Below, one piece after another: positions 43,809-56,000 of a stretch of DNA of 64,000 nucleotides. The notes below the pieces were generated by a model. That model ran no database searches. It was given only the letters and a program-made list of their open reading frames with translations, and was not told the DNA's origin. The DNA comes from Antedon bifida (Eukaryota > Echinodermata > Crinoidea > Comatulida > Antedonidae): NCBI GenBank assembly GCA_963402885.1, contig OY727096.1, positions 20,937,820-21,001,819 of the forward strand, given 5' to 3'. Each line of letters starts with the position of its first letter. Positions within the stretch are counted from its first letter, which is position 1. Both the position numbers and the translations under genes were made by a program.

Positions 43809-44006
43809 TTACGCTCTGTGATGTGCCCAAATATGGTAGTGATATGACATCATCATGTCCATATATGGGCATTTTTTGTCACATAAAGTTTGATAGTGTA
43901 GACAGAGCTCATTTACCTGGCGTATGATCTGTTTTAACGACATCCTTGTTGATTGCATTTCTTCGTTATGTTTGTTGTCAGTTGAATCATAATCTTGCCA
44001 ACTAGC
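43809..44006 (-). CDS. Exon 3 of minus-strand secreted gene, reading into a MITE
   Basis: Phase 0 acceptor ttgacag. Starts ASWQDYDSTDNKHNEEMQ and continues SLKQIIRQ; from 43909 down the frame is MITE copy 14 sequence ([13 protein letters not shown]...) to a TAA at 43809-43811. Either the element supplies the C terminus or the donor at 43919 removes it. Confidence 0.4.
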   Translation of the reverse strand, partial: ASWQDYDSTDNKHNEEMQSTRMSLKQIIRQVNELCLHYQTLCDKKCPYMDMMMSYHYHIWAHHRA

Positions 44007-47000
44007 CTGTCAAAAAACAAAATGTTTAGAATTGTACCTATAGGCATATGTGTCCGGTTAGGGTCCCCATGTGTCAGTATTTGCCCTCTGTATTGTTAGA
44101 CAATTTATACAGAAACGAAATTTAGTAGTATTTATGTGGCAAAATTTCATTGACTCAAAGGTAAAGGGTTACATTGTCTTTAATAAGTTTGATTTTTAGA
44201 TGTTGCTCTTTTGTATTCAGTTGCCTTTGTTGCCAGTTTTAGACAATTGTATGTGTTTCGGTCTCAATTTCAAGCTATGTTTGTTTGACAAAAACTAATT
44301 ATATATTGAGTAGGCATCGGCCTACTAAGAAAACAAAAACTTTTCTATTTTGAAACCTAATCAATCCCGCGCGGTTTAAGAGCATTGGTAACTTTGTTTG
44401 GTTTTTGTAATCGGGTTTATACTATCATCGTCGTCAATATTTTGGGTTCTGCAATTTGTCGAAAACGTTCAAATCATACACTTACATCTGATTCCATAAT
44501 AAATGAATTCCTATCTTCGTCAGGAGTATAAATCCGTTTGGTAACACGTTTACATCTATATACCATTCCATGTATGTCTGAACACGGTATTTTTCTACCG
44601 TTTTTCAACGTCAACGACTTGCCGCCATATCTGCCGGCAACCACCGAGCTTGGTGTGCTGCATGCACAGTACATTGAACATAAATTTGCACAAGAAAATT
44701 TGGCTTCACAATTTTGTTGACATGCTGAAAGAAAAGAAGGATTTATTACTAGGGCCTATAAAGTAGAGGTGACGTATTTTGGTTCTCTCAAACTTATGCT
44801 AAACATATTTAAATAGTGAACAAACAAAAAATGGCAAATTGTTGTTCCTAAATATTAAAATGAATGCATAATTTTAAGAAATTTTAAATTCCGATCTTTA
44901 GAAAAGTTCTTCCCTTGTTAAATATGTATACAATAGACTTATCGCAGTCGTGTAAATGGGAAAAAGATATATATCATAGTTTCATTAATTTTATTATTAT
45001 TATTACCAACTTCACTTTAGTTTTTTAAGAATTCTGCGAAATATTTAGATTGATATGATCGAACAGGGTCATAACTGAGGAGCTGAGAATGTGAATTCGT
45101 AGAATTAATAGGCTATTGAGAAGAAACGTCAAGTTTATTTCTAGGTTACATGCTCCATCAATGTGTCCAACGAAGGCACATAGGCGCCTCGTAAATTGAA
45201 AAATGGAAAGGAACGCAAAAGTTAACCAAGTTCAGTTAAACATTAGAATCAACTCATGTATTTAATAAATGTATTGAGGTTTTTAGGTGCGGGGCTTTAC
45301 CATAAATGTAGACAATGAATGTGTTATTATAGTCAGAATTAAGTAATATGTAAAATTCTCGTAGAATACAGTAATTTATTATTTGGGTAAATTTGACGAT
45401 ATTTATTGTCTCCACAAATCACAAGCAGACAGTGTATTTTAATTTCCATACTCGAATACATTCTTTAATTTGTACCACGGTTAGAACTGGACGCATTAGG
45501 CCTATGACATTGTGACTATCGGTTCGTCCGTAAGTCCTGATCAATCACGAATCACATTGTACGACATGAATGAAAGGTTTTAATTGTCCGTCTTTGTAAT
45601 AACGGTCTTTGTACCAATGCTTTTCTTTAAATAACCTATAGAATGTAAACTATATGACGGGATGTCGGTTTGACCGTCAGTCCTCATCAATCTGTACGAG
45701 CCTCATTGTCTTCACATCACTATAGCATGTAGTTCGCGATATTGATTCTTTCGTTACGCTGAATAATGGCTTTTTATATGTCAAATTACGTCATTTCACG
45801 CAGTTGACACGTGTCAATTTGGACACACCACATTAGAATTCTGTTCTTGTTTTAAGAAACATTAATTTCAATTCTAAAGGTAATAAGCTTACGAAATTTC
45901 CAATTTAATGAGTAAGTCCAAATAACTTGGCATTTATCATTAATAGCAGATTATCATCAAACTCTTGCCTTCATCTTGTCTTTCCATTCTTTTAAGCACA
46001 GAGGATTTGTAGTGTTATGACCAAAGTGGGCAGGTGAAGTTATTCTCCCAGAATGCATCGTTTAACGTACTTCGATTACTCTTTATCTCTCTCTCTCGTT
46101 TGAGGTGCATCCACTTAGGCCTATTAATGTATTCCCTCCCCCTCCCCCACCGCCTTTATTTTATATGACAACATCTTATTCGTTTTATCCATGCACTTCG
46201 TCCTCGCTACCTATGCCTGATATTCAGGTACCTGTGCCACATGGATTATATCCAGATTCCCCGGATGTGATCATTCACAGGTACCCTTTCCCTGCTATCC
46301 ATAATGATATGTCTCCTCACTAGCTCCACAAACTTTAACTTAATAATAATAGATGTGTAATGTTTAATGAAACACACAACATAAGGATGACGCACTAGTG
46401 GTCGGTAAATCCAAAATAAATGCATTAATTAATTGATAATTTTCAATCTTTTCTCAACATAGGCCTAATTATACTTTACAAAACATTGCTTGTGATCACA
46501 CTTGAACTCGCTGTCAATTTAAATAATAGCTAACAGATAATATCAAAATAATAGATAAATTCCTGAGGCTTAATGCTACCGTTGCACAACAATTATTTTC
46601 CAATAAATTACCAAGATGATTATGGCCGATGGCAGTTTTGCTAATAAGTGTTCTTTTATCAGTAAGTTATTGCAATTCGGAACTTCAAACAAACTCCTTA
46701 ATTGCCTCAATTTACATTTTTTCTGTATTACTGTATTTTTAGAGTCTTTTAAAGTTTTACATTTTCATGAGATTATGTATTTATTATTTTGTCTCAGCAT
46801 TGGGGTTTTTTTTATCAGTGTTTTGTCCTTCCATTTTATTAATTATTTCACACTTTTGGTGAACATTTTGTTGGAAATTGGCTTTTTGTTAACAGCTTAT
46901 TTACATAATTAGGCATAATTTGTGCATTTAATATTTTATTTATTATATATTTTGATTTTGTATCTTTCATATTCAAGGAACTTGGTGTTAATATTAAAAG

Positions 47001-48307
47001 AGAGAAAATAAATATCGATATCGATAGCCTAAATTTACATATTTATATTTGGTTTATTCATTATATTTTATTACATCAGATATTATTATAATATTGATTT
47101 TATAAATTTACAGAAGAAATTTAAGAACATTTTTTACTTATTAGACAATGTTGGCATACATCTTTTTTCCTTGAAAATGAACAATAATAAGCCGTGTTTA
47201 TGAACGACTATTATAAATTATATTGATTTTAATATAAAATGGCAGGTAGCGAGTAATGTACACAATCATGTGTTTATACTAAAGGTTAATTAGGCCTATG
47301 TCAGTTCAGTGTATAATGTCACCATAAAGTAAAGCTACGTTCAGACGGAGGAGGCCGGATTCTATTCTACTACACCAATTGTTCATGATTTTTCTCCGGA
47401 CTCGGTAATGTTCGGCACAACGGAGGGCAACCCGACCACCGTGAGGAGACGTTCGATCGTAATCAGTTCGGGGAATAACCCATTAGGTCTTTATTAATTT
47501 CAATTAATAAAAAAAAAGACATTTATTTATATAAAGTTTTAAATCACAAATAAAATTGTAATAAGTTGCTGTTCCCAACATTGTGTAATTTAGGCTACTG
47601 GTTCAGGGTGCCTCCTGTTCTGTTTTCTTCACTAAGGGACTTAACCCACTCTAAAACAATAACCACAAACAAAAAGTATCCTGGTAGAAGATACCCCATA
47701 TCATATCTACTTATATTTTACTCAACCACTTGATAATTGTCCATCATTATCCATTATGATTTCTATAAATAATGATACTTTACTCGTATCGTAATATAAT
47801 GCTGCATGGATCATGTAACTTGTGTTAAAAGCTTTGAGCTTATCCCAGGCAATTGATTTATATAGATCTAGTGTAGAATAGCAAGTTCTACATAATTCCA
47901 AATATAACTATAGGCATATCCTAGAGTGGGCCTACACTTTTAAAATAGGAGCCTACAAAATATGTTGATACTGTGTCCTCATTCGCACTTGCGTGACAAC
48001 CAGGTCTTCCATCCTCAGAAATGTACATACAACTATACTTTCAATAGATAATTAAATGGGAGCTTTGAACAAATCGTAATAAATTATATTTAAGGTCCCG
48101 TTTCCATTAGACAGAACTGTTGCGTTTGTGCGCTCGGCGTACCTCGTAAAAATAGACCCCTAGCAGCTCATACCAACAGGCCTAACACCTTCGTTTGAAT
48201 ATAATAAGTAATAACTTAAGTGATAACTTACTTGATTTTGATTCTGCTATTGCTATTAACGGTAAGATAGCGAGTAAGGCAACGACTATGTACAAATCTT
48301 TAAACAT
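43809..48307 (-). CDS. Predicted small secreted cysteine-rich protein, minus strand
   Basis: Three exons fit together: 48307-48232 (ATG, phase 1 donor A|GTAAGT), 44724-44486 (acceptor ctttcag, donor GAT|GTAAGT) and 44006-43809 (acceptor ttgacag, stop TAA), 170 residues in all. Exon 1 is a textbook signal peptide (LYIVVALLAILPLIAIAES). Exon 2 opens with a tight cluster, spacing CX3CX5CX3CX3CXC, and has two more Cys (IPC, YRC). Exon 3 is polar and predicted helical (EEMQSTRMSLKQIIR) and then runs into MITE copy 14. A donor CAG|GTAAAT at 43919 could instead splice that part away. No family recognised; phases and signal peptide are seen, secretion is inferred. The SGSM3-side neighbour is unrelated. 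Confidence 0.55.
43812..43909. mobile_element. MITE copy 14 (left stem deleted)
   Basis: Short form: gctctgtgatgtgcccaaat on the left jumps past the missing left stem; the right end (acataaagtttgatagtgta, gacagagct) is intact. Confidence 0.8.
44486..44724 (-). CDS. Exon 2 of minus-strand secreted gene (cysteine cluster)
   Basis: Polypyrimidine acceptor (cttcttttctttcag) and a consensus donor (GTAAGT) flank 239 nt that stay open throughout. Encodes CQQNCEAKFSCANLCSMYCA and then C, followed by a Gly/Lys-rich stretch and DIHGMVYRCKRVTKRIY. The overlapping plus-strand frame is a shadow. Confidence 0.6.
44725..48231. other. Intron 1 of the minus-strand secreted gene
   Basis: 3.5 kb, AT-rich. Contains a weak proline-rich frame at 46105-46323 on the plus strand and a possible transposon end near 47330 (agctacgttcagacgg). 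Nothing else recognised. Confidence 0.45.
46105..46323 (+). CDS. Unrecognised proline-rich open frame
   Basis: 72 codons with a PPPPPPP run and repeated dipeptides (YPFP, PVPHG, PDSPD). Composition looks more coding than its surroundings, but there is no upstream exon, signal peptide or homology I recognise. A CCCAGAATGCA motif (ZNF143/Staf core) lies at about 46048, some 50 bp upstream. Low confidence. Confidence 0.2.
   Translation: MHPLRPINVFPPPPPPPLFYMTTSYSFYPCTSSSLPMPDIQVPVPHGLYPDSPDVIIHRYPFPAIHNDMSPH
48232..48307 (-). CDS. Exon 1 of minus-strand secreted gene (signal peptide)
   Basis: MFKDLYIVVALLAILPLIAI then AESKS: basic/polar start, hydrophobic core and small residues before a likely cleavage at AIA|ES. 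The last base A plus CA of the next exon makes a Thr codon. Confidence 0.55.
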
Positions 48308-50858
48308 CTCACAAGAAAATTACACGATATCCACGAAAGAAAAATATCTGAGTTACTACCGTATTCTGCAAGTGCATCGAATATATCGTTGACTTCTCTT
48401 ATATCAAAACATATATTAACTCAATTGTTTGATCAGAACTTTTAATGCTATTTTATCCAATCAACGTTCCGTGTAGCGCCGGATGCGCCGTTTTTTTTTT
48501 ATTTTAGTGCTTGAGAGATTTCACTTTGGCGAGGAGGCAGGAAACGAGACATGCGTCGTCGTACAAATAATAATTATATTTCGTTGTTCTTTGTAACATA
48601 AATCTTTAGGCCTAACTATACTAATTAATAAATTGGTTGTTATGGTCTTTTTTCTTTCATAAAAAGCCTGACTATTTGAATACTAAAGGTATTGTTTGCG
48701 GGAATATAATTATTGAGGTATATGGCCTTGTGCGTTGGTGGTCTGTAGTTATTGATCGATCGTCACCGGTATATTGACTATATCAATAATTGTAAATATG
48801 AACGGAAATGAACAGTAATTATGTCTCGTGATTACGATGCCAAGTTATTTTATGACCGTAAAACCTGGGCTTCTTTTCGAGATGGGCTTATTTTTAGATG
48901 GACTGATATTTGAAGAATGTCAACGGAATAGAAATGTAAAATAGTGGCATCGTACGGTATCAATATATTAATGGCCTTACAACCCTTTTAAATATATATA
49001 ATTTTATATTATCTCAACAATCAACTGGGCTTCTTTTCGAGATTTTACGGTAGCTTAATTATCATCCAAGTTCGATTAGCATAATCAGTAGGCCTACCAC
49101 CAACGAATGGATGTGAGAAAAACAATGATCCTCCGCCGACTCCCCCACCCCCAGCACCCTTTTACAGTACCATTGAAATTATATTAAATAACTAGAAAAA
49201 AGCAGAAACAATGTTGGTTCTTAGCACCACGCACCACGCAGTCCCAGTACAAAATAGTTCGTAATATGGTGCGCCAACACTGACAAAATACATTCTTTAG
49301 AGTGAAATTGTCATATCAAACAAGGAAAGACATTTTATGGCCTATGTTAATATTTAAACTGTACTTCTATGAATGGATGGCTAGTTGGTGACAAGAACGG
49401 TAGTTGGTCATACCCAGTACCGTCTTGATTTTACGATCATTCGGGAAACCATCTCACGACACAATCATAACTGTGTAAGAAGGGTGTGGTTATATTATTC
49501 ATTTTATGTATTATTGGTTTAAACTAATTGTGGTTTATTCTTAATTGGTATATCACTTGAAGTTTACTACGGCAATCATTTATTGACGACTTTTTCTTCT
49601 TACATGATTTTTAATAAACAATCATTCACATACGTATTTTCTTTCGGCGTATGACGTCACGATTAATTTCGAATTGCTGGTCTATTTGAACGCAGCGTGA
49701 TGTATTTCTAACTAAATTACATTCCGTACACTTTATTAATAAAAATATAATATTGTAAATAGTATTAGGCAGAAAATTCCACCGGTAACGTAAATATAAC
49801 ACTCAGATCAAATAACATATATTCGTAAGCGAATTTGATAATGAATCAGAATTTCTTTGAAATTTTTACGTTTTAATTATTTGTTGCAATCAAAGGGCAA
49901 ATATTTTGTTTCAGAGTATTCAAGTGGATGAAAAGACGTGATTAAGCTCTATGTAAATATTCTAAAATGAATCTCTATTTATATTACATATATCTGGTAT
50001 TTATAATCATCTATAAAATTCAATAACAAATTATGAATGGGCCTATAAATCCAATGAATTAATCTATCAATATTTTCATTAAACTTTAAAATATCGAACA
50101 CCGCACTGTGGCCCGTGTGCGCGAATATGTTTATCACACCAGATTCTCGGAACTATATCTACACACGTATTATTATGATATTTGTATGGTTGTTTATTGA
50201 TACCACATGTGACATGTGTGTGACGCTGTGTATTACCATGGAGGTATAAAATACCGTACTTATTTTATACCTCCATTGTATAACAGATACATTTATATAC
50301 ACTAGATACATTTATAGTCGTTATTTTTTCTAAATAAATACTTGTGTAGTATCATCTCGAATTCGGCTGATGAGGTCCTCCTTCACATTCGACATATCGG
50401 CATTATTTGACTTTTGTATATTTCGCTATGATATATATATATATATATAGGTAACTTTATTCCAAAAAATGTAACAAAACCAGCACTGTGGATTTACAAA
50501 ATCTGATAAGTTCTTACATGCATGCATCCTACAACAATACAAAATATAAAATAACGTAAAAATAAAGATTCAAAATAACAAAAGCCACGCTATGATGGTT
50601 ATACGTATTCTGATATGATACCGGTACGTTGAATCGGGAAAAAGTATTACAACCACTCGAAAGAGAGGGCGCCAACCAACCATTATACACATTAGGCTAT
50701 ACTATCTTACACTTTCAGTATCGCACTACTGGTTTTAAAAGTGAATATCAATTCATTACAGCAAAACATAAAATTCCATTCTAGAAGTATAAACAAGTAA
50801 AAAGGTCCAGACTAGAATATATAATTCAACAGTAGGATTACTATTATAAATCGAAAGG

Positions 50859-50994
50859 AAAATTACTGAAAAATGACAATGTTGTGGGAATGGCTGGAAC
50901 TCTATGGAGATACAAAATAAAAAAGCAAAAAGTTAAATCAAAACGATAATGTAAAGAGCCAGAAAACTTTGGGGCAACACTTTCATCAGTGCAA
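50859..50994. repeat. Dispersed repeat, copy B
   Basis: Matches 20373-20511 (aattactgaaaaatgacaat, tctatggagatacaaaataa, tttggggcaacact) in the same orientation. Confidence 0.6.
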
Positions 50995-51056
50995 GTGTTA
51001 GTAATACTATTATATTATATTATAATAGGCCTTCTTCTCGAGAGGCCCATTGATTT

Positions 51057-51344
51057 CCACTAGAGACAACAGTCACTTGTCATTGGTCAACTCGCTTTTC
51101 ATTGGTCAACTCGCTTGCGCTGCGTCAACGTACGTCCGTCCGGTGCGTTCCTCTAGCGCAACGCAGTGACGTATTGACGCAAAGTGATGTATTGCGTAAT
51201 CACAAGTTGGAACCGACGACCCAACAGTGCTGCAAAAATCGCATGTTTGATTTCACGCAGGCGGGGGCAAACACAATTATTGGAGGGGCATTGTCTTACG
51301 TTGCGTAGATTGCGTTACGTTGCGTCGCTAGTGGGAACCAAGCT
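51057..51344. mobile_element. 'GGTTCCCACTAG...acgcaacgcaa' MITE, copy 2 (with partial second copy)
   Basis: Right part from about 51144 is homologous to 54300-54505 (gacgcaaagtgatgtattgc, gtaatcacaa, cgttgcgtcgctagtgggaa). The left part (attggtcaactcgcttgcgc) resembles another copy fused on. Confidence 0.65.
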
Positions 51345-52957
51345 TTAATAAGCAAGTCATCATTACTGTTTTACATTTTTTCATTATTCTTACTAAATCT
51401 AAGTTGTTACTGTAGCCTTTGTTCATAATTTTAGTTTATGTTCTTATACCGTGACGTCATGCATAGGTATGGACATGCGCAGAAGGTTATAAGTGGGCCT
51501 GGTATTCAGTCTTGTATCCTCTCTAGAGAGGGATACTTATGTTGCTTTCGGTATGTGTCTAAACCTGAAGTTTTGCTTTACAACATGTCGGATATGGGAT
51601 AAACGTAATACAGATTCAATTTTAATACTGAAAATTGACGTGATTATAGCACTTAAGACACCTAAGGAAAACTGTCTAGAATTACCAAAATAATTGGGTC
51701 GAGTTTTTAACTTTTCAGTTTGTAGGCCTGCCGCATTTTTCTGTTTTCGTGCAATCTTGACTAGATTCGAAAAACACATTTTTTTTTTAATCGAGGTATC
51801 GAAAATATACTTATAAGCACACGGGTGACAACAATTAATAGTTATTTTATATGAAGTTTATGAGCCGATGTAGGCGCGCTACCCACAATTGGACAAAATG
51901 TGTAGGCCTAAAATATTTATTGCGAAATCAATGCCGCATTGATTTCGATGTAGTTGGACACTTGATGTAATTCAAGATACTTTTTGTCCATATAGTAGGC
52001 ATAGGCCTACATAAAACGTTCCAAAGTCGGATATTTTTTCTGATCATTTTGCAATATTTATTACAGACCTGTATGTTGTTAATCTAACGACGACAGAAGA
52101 AATATATTCAACCTGCTTTGTATTTTATTTCTTAGCCTATACATACGGCTTCACCACGTTACGAAGTTGATGTAAAAACGCTGAATAATGATTTAATTGT
52201 AAATCGTGTTCATGTTGACAATGGTAAAAAAATTCAATAGAAATTACGTTTATAGGGTTTCATCAATACAAATAACATAAATATACACATAATTTTCAAG
52301 GTTTTGAGTACTTCATTCAAATTGACCTTGCAACCTCATATTTGGCAATATTTAAGAGAAATTCGTTTTTTGTTTTGTTGTTTCGTGAGCACCGCTGTCG
52401 AATCTCGGTAATGCTGAGGTACAGTATCAAAATAGTGTATTGCCTGACACTGCAATACAGTGGGTGTATTTATTCTGTATAATAAACGCGTGAATTTTTG
52501 AATGAAAATAATGATTAACAGGCGCGCACTTTTATAACAGCAATTTCGTTATGAAATCAGAAATCTATTGGAAATTAAAGGCACGCACGAACCTTGCGCA
52601 ATGCAATTATTAAAAGTCTAATAGGGAAGTGTACGATATAAATTAAATGTTAATCTTTATAAAATTAATGTATCGGCTGTCCAAACAAAAACCACAATAC
52701 ACAACTTTGATTGATATGGCATTGAGCGTACCACAAAGCCGGTATAGTCTTTTGCAGAAAGCTTTGTAATATATTATTAAAGTTGGTCAATAAAGTATCT
52801 ATGACCTATCTTAATATTGTTTCTCTACTTCAAATTACATATGATATATTTATTATCTTACAAACTGGTTACTAGGCAGAGAGGTGCGCATGCTCCATTT
52901 GCTCGTTTTAAAGCGTCGGTGGCTTTTTAACTTATCGCATTTCCTTAAAATCTGTAA

Positions 52958-53018
52958 ATGATGGCGTCTGCTTTTGTTATTTGTCTGTTGCTGATTTGTC
53001 TGTTAGCATGCTGTCAGG
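52958..53018 (+). CDS. Exon 1 of plus-strand secreted gene (signal peptide)
   Basis: Two adjacent ATGs (52958, 52961), then ASAFVICLLLICLLACCQ. Good donor GTGAGT at 53019, leaving one base. Confidence 0.55.
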
Positions 53019-56000
53019 GTGAGTGATTTTATTTCGTTAGGAAACTGTTTCTAATTTTATTAAGAACTCGTGAAAAAGAAGAATCTTTAGAATAACATTG
53101 ATGTCGAAATAGATAGTTTAGAATCTGATCATCAATTAGTAAGGTTGAACTTTGAATTTTTATGCAATCAATAAATGTTCACATAAGAAGTTATAAGAAT
53201 TAAATCAATGTATAACTTAATTAACTGTGTAAAATAGTAGATTACATATTGCCACTGATCTGATAATCAGTTTTTGTCGAGTTATTCTACAACCTTTTTC
53301 AACATCATTGTTTTTGTGTTTATATTGCATGGTCGCCAGCCGAGCGTAAGAATGGCCTCTATAACATTGACACATTATTTACGATGAATTTGACAAGATC
53401 ATGGTATTTATATCTTGAATATATAAAAAAAAATTATATGTGTGTTTAACTAGTACGCAATGTTTATGAGTGCAGGTGGTACAAATAATTTCATGAGATG
53501 AAAGATTGTTATAATATTGTATATAGTATATATTATTTTACCATATTAATACAGAATTCTGACTTGGAAATAATGATGTTATTCAACCATTTTTAAAAAT
53601 CATTTTAATCATTCATGTACGTATGTTTTGAACATGTAGTGTACGCGTACGTGAACATAAACGTTACTTTGGCGCTCCTCACGGTCAATTTGATCAAAAT
53701 GTTTGATGCTTGCCCGAGCCAAATAACTGAAATTGAGGACATGAGTGAATTTAGTTTAGTTAATAACTCATTTGTAATATTTGTATTTGTATGTGTATAA
53801 GAAATGTTAACATTTTAGTTTAAAAATAATAATAATACTGAAAATTACTTAAACGAGCGCCAAGCGTTACATTAACTAAAGCGAGAATCGAACTCGGAAT
53901 CTTCTACTTTGTATGTTAGATATCCTACTATTATACCACTTTATGTATGTAATATTTTTCACTTAATTCAGATAAAATTCTGGTTGAAAATTTCCAAGGG
54001 ACTATTTAATGCTAATATACCTTTTGTTTAATGGCACATGCTATACTGTTGTAATTCCACGGCGTCCTATTTAGACTGGCTTTCTTGAAAGCTTTATGTA
54101 CTGTACGTAATTGTTGTTATTTATGGCTATAGTAAATATTAATTAATCGTCAAACGTCTTAACAGATTATAATTAAAATCAGAAAAAAATGCGTGACAAA
54201 TGATGATAGTTCTACTTGTTCTTTGCTTATTCATCGAAAAGAAATAATATTGCAATGCAGGATTTCGTTGTGTGTTTTAATAATATGCACCTGTTGTTAA
54301 GCGTGGTTCACACTAGAACGCAACGCAACGTAACGCAGCAACGTATCGACGCAAAGTGCTGTATTGCGTAATCACAATCACAGGCGGGGGAAAACACAAT
54401 GTTTGGAAGGGCATTTACTTACGTTGCGTAGATTGCGTTACGTTGCGTAGATTGCGTTACGTTGCGTAGATTGCGTTACGTTGCGTCGCTAGTGGGAACC
54501 AAGCTTTACAACAACCTGTATATAAATATTATAAGAATTCTTTCCTCCATGCTTAGTCTAGTTGCTGTTATTAATTTTGGTACATTATTTTTGTTTTTTC
54601 ATATTTTTAAAATCTTAATTTCAGAATGTTTTCCCGTCTAAATGTTTTGTTCGTCAGTTTGTAGTGATTTATTTATATGAATGTGATCTTATATATAAAC
54701 AATGAATCTTTATTTATGTAATTACTTACTATTTGTTAAATACGTAAGTTAAATAATAATAAATATATAATTAAATTTGTTTCTTTTTTTTTCACCAGTC
54801 ACTTCAGGACAACATTGCATGAAAGAATGTACTAAAAGGTTAAGCAGAAAAGTTTGCCGTCCGAAGTGTAGTAGAATTCTTAGTAATGTAAAAACACCTT
54901 CCAAAAGGAAAGAAATGCATGTTACGACAGAGAATAAAAGAGAGAAAGATAAAATCTCAGGCGAGGTAAAAGCAAACTTTACTTAAAGATGTATTATCCC
55001 CCAAAAACATGAATATGCCATTTGTAGTTTTAATAAAGTTAATAATTTCTGCAGGATAAAAAAATGTTTTCACTTACAAAAAGACAAAACTAACGGTTAA
55101 CTAGAATTTAATTCGTCACTTTGACGAATTATAGGTGATCATTTTTATCATTTTACTGAAATTAATATTTTTTAAACATGCACGTACGTTAACATACGAT
55201 CGGAAAATGTTGATGTATGCCATCCTATTATATGCTTATAGTGCTGAGTTGTGCCTCTATGCCATATACAATATGTACAGTATATACTGTACAGTATATC
55301 TATATACAGTGTAGCATAGGTGAAATTACGGGACACACATGTTCCAATTTTTTGGCATGATGACGTTATCAAACTAAACTTTAAGATGACAATTTCGAAA
55401 GATAATTAATTGAGCAAAAAAATATAAGATTTGGAAAAAAATTTGGCACGTAGAAGCGCTGTGCGCGCTCTTTGAATTGTGTATAACTTTGACGAAAAAT
55501 ATGAAAAAACTACTTTTTCACTTCAACTGGCCATATGTTAACGTCACAACATCCGATAGGCTTAATTTTTATATGAATTCATATCTACATTTCATCAGCT
55601 TTCATAATAAATTATAATCATCAAGGTAACCTTCAATTCTGAAGAGCTGTAAGATATTCAAATTTACTGCGAAGGTGAAATTACACGGCCTACGTTATTT
55701 AAGTTTTCACGCGTGATGACGTCATTAAAATGAAGATAGTGTCAACTCATGATAAAGATAATTAATTAAGCAAGCACATACTGAAAGTTGTGCGAAATTC
55801 GAGCACACATAACCAAGATGCGCTCTGTTGAATGTGATAATCTACACAAAAAGATAACAAATCCTAATTTTTAAATTCAAGTGGCCATTTGATGACGTCA
55901 AAACATTTTGTACGTAAAATGTGTACATGAATTCATATCTACAACTCAATGGCTTCCAGAATAAGTTAAAAAAATCGGGGGTCATCTTGCATTCTGAAGA

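Larger units (their letters stand above)
48308..52957. other. Region between the two secreted cysteine-rich genes
   Basis: Divergent interval, 4.65 kb. No further coding exon supported. Holds a short duplicated block (tgggcttcttttcgagat at about 48869 and 49025), an (at)n run at 50430-50450, dispersed repeat copy B and a GCGTTGCG-type MITE. Confidence 0.45.
53019..54798 (+). other. Intron 1 of plus-strand secreted gene
   Basis: AT-rich. Contains a tRNA-Val-like sequence on the minus strand and the GCGTTGCG MITE copy 3; nothing else recognised. Confidence 0.45.

Noticed and set aside
44538-44720. Plus-strand frame of 60 codons
   Set aside because: Shadow of the minus-strand cysteine-rich exon, which has splice sites and a matching signal exon.
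46616-46912. 98-codon hydrophobic frame
   Set aside because: T-rich sequence yields Phe/Leu/Ile by composition; no splice context or conserved pattern.
48195-48392. Plus-strand frame of 65 codons
   Set aside because: Shadow of the minus-strand signal-peptide exon at 48307-48232.
51537-51779. Minus-strand 80-codon frame
   Set aside because: No homology, signal peptide or convincing splice sites; opposite frame equally open.
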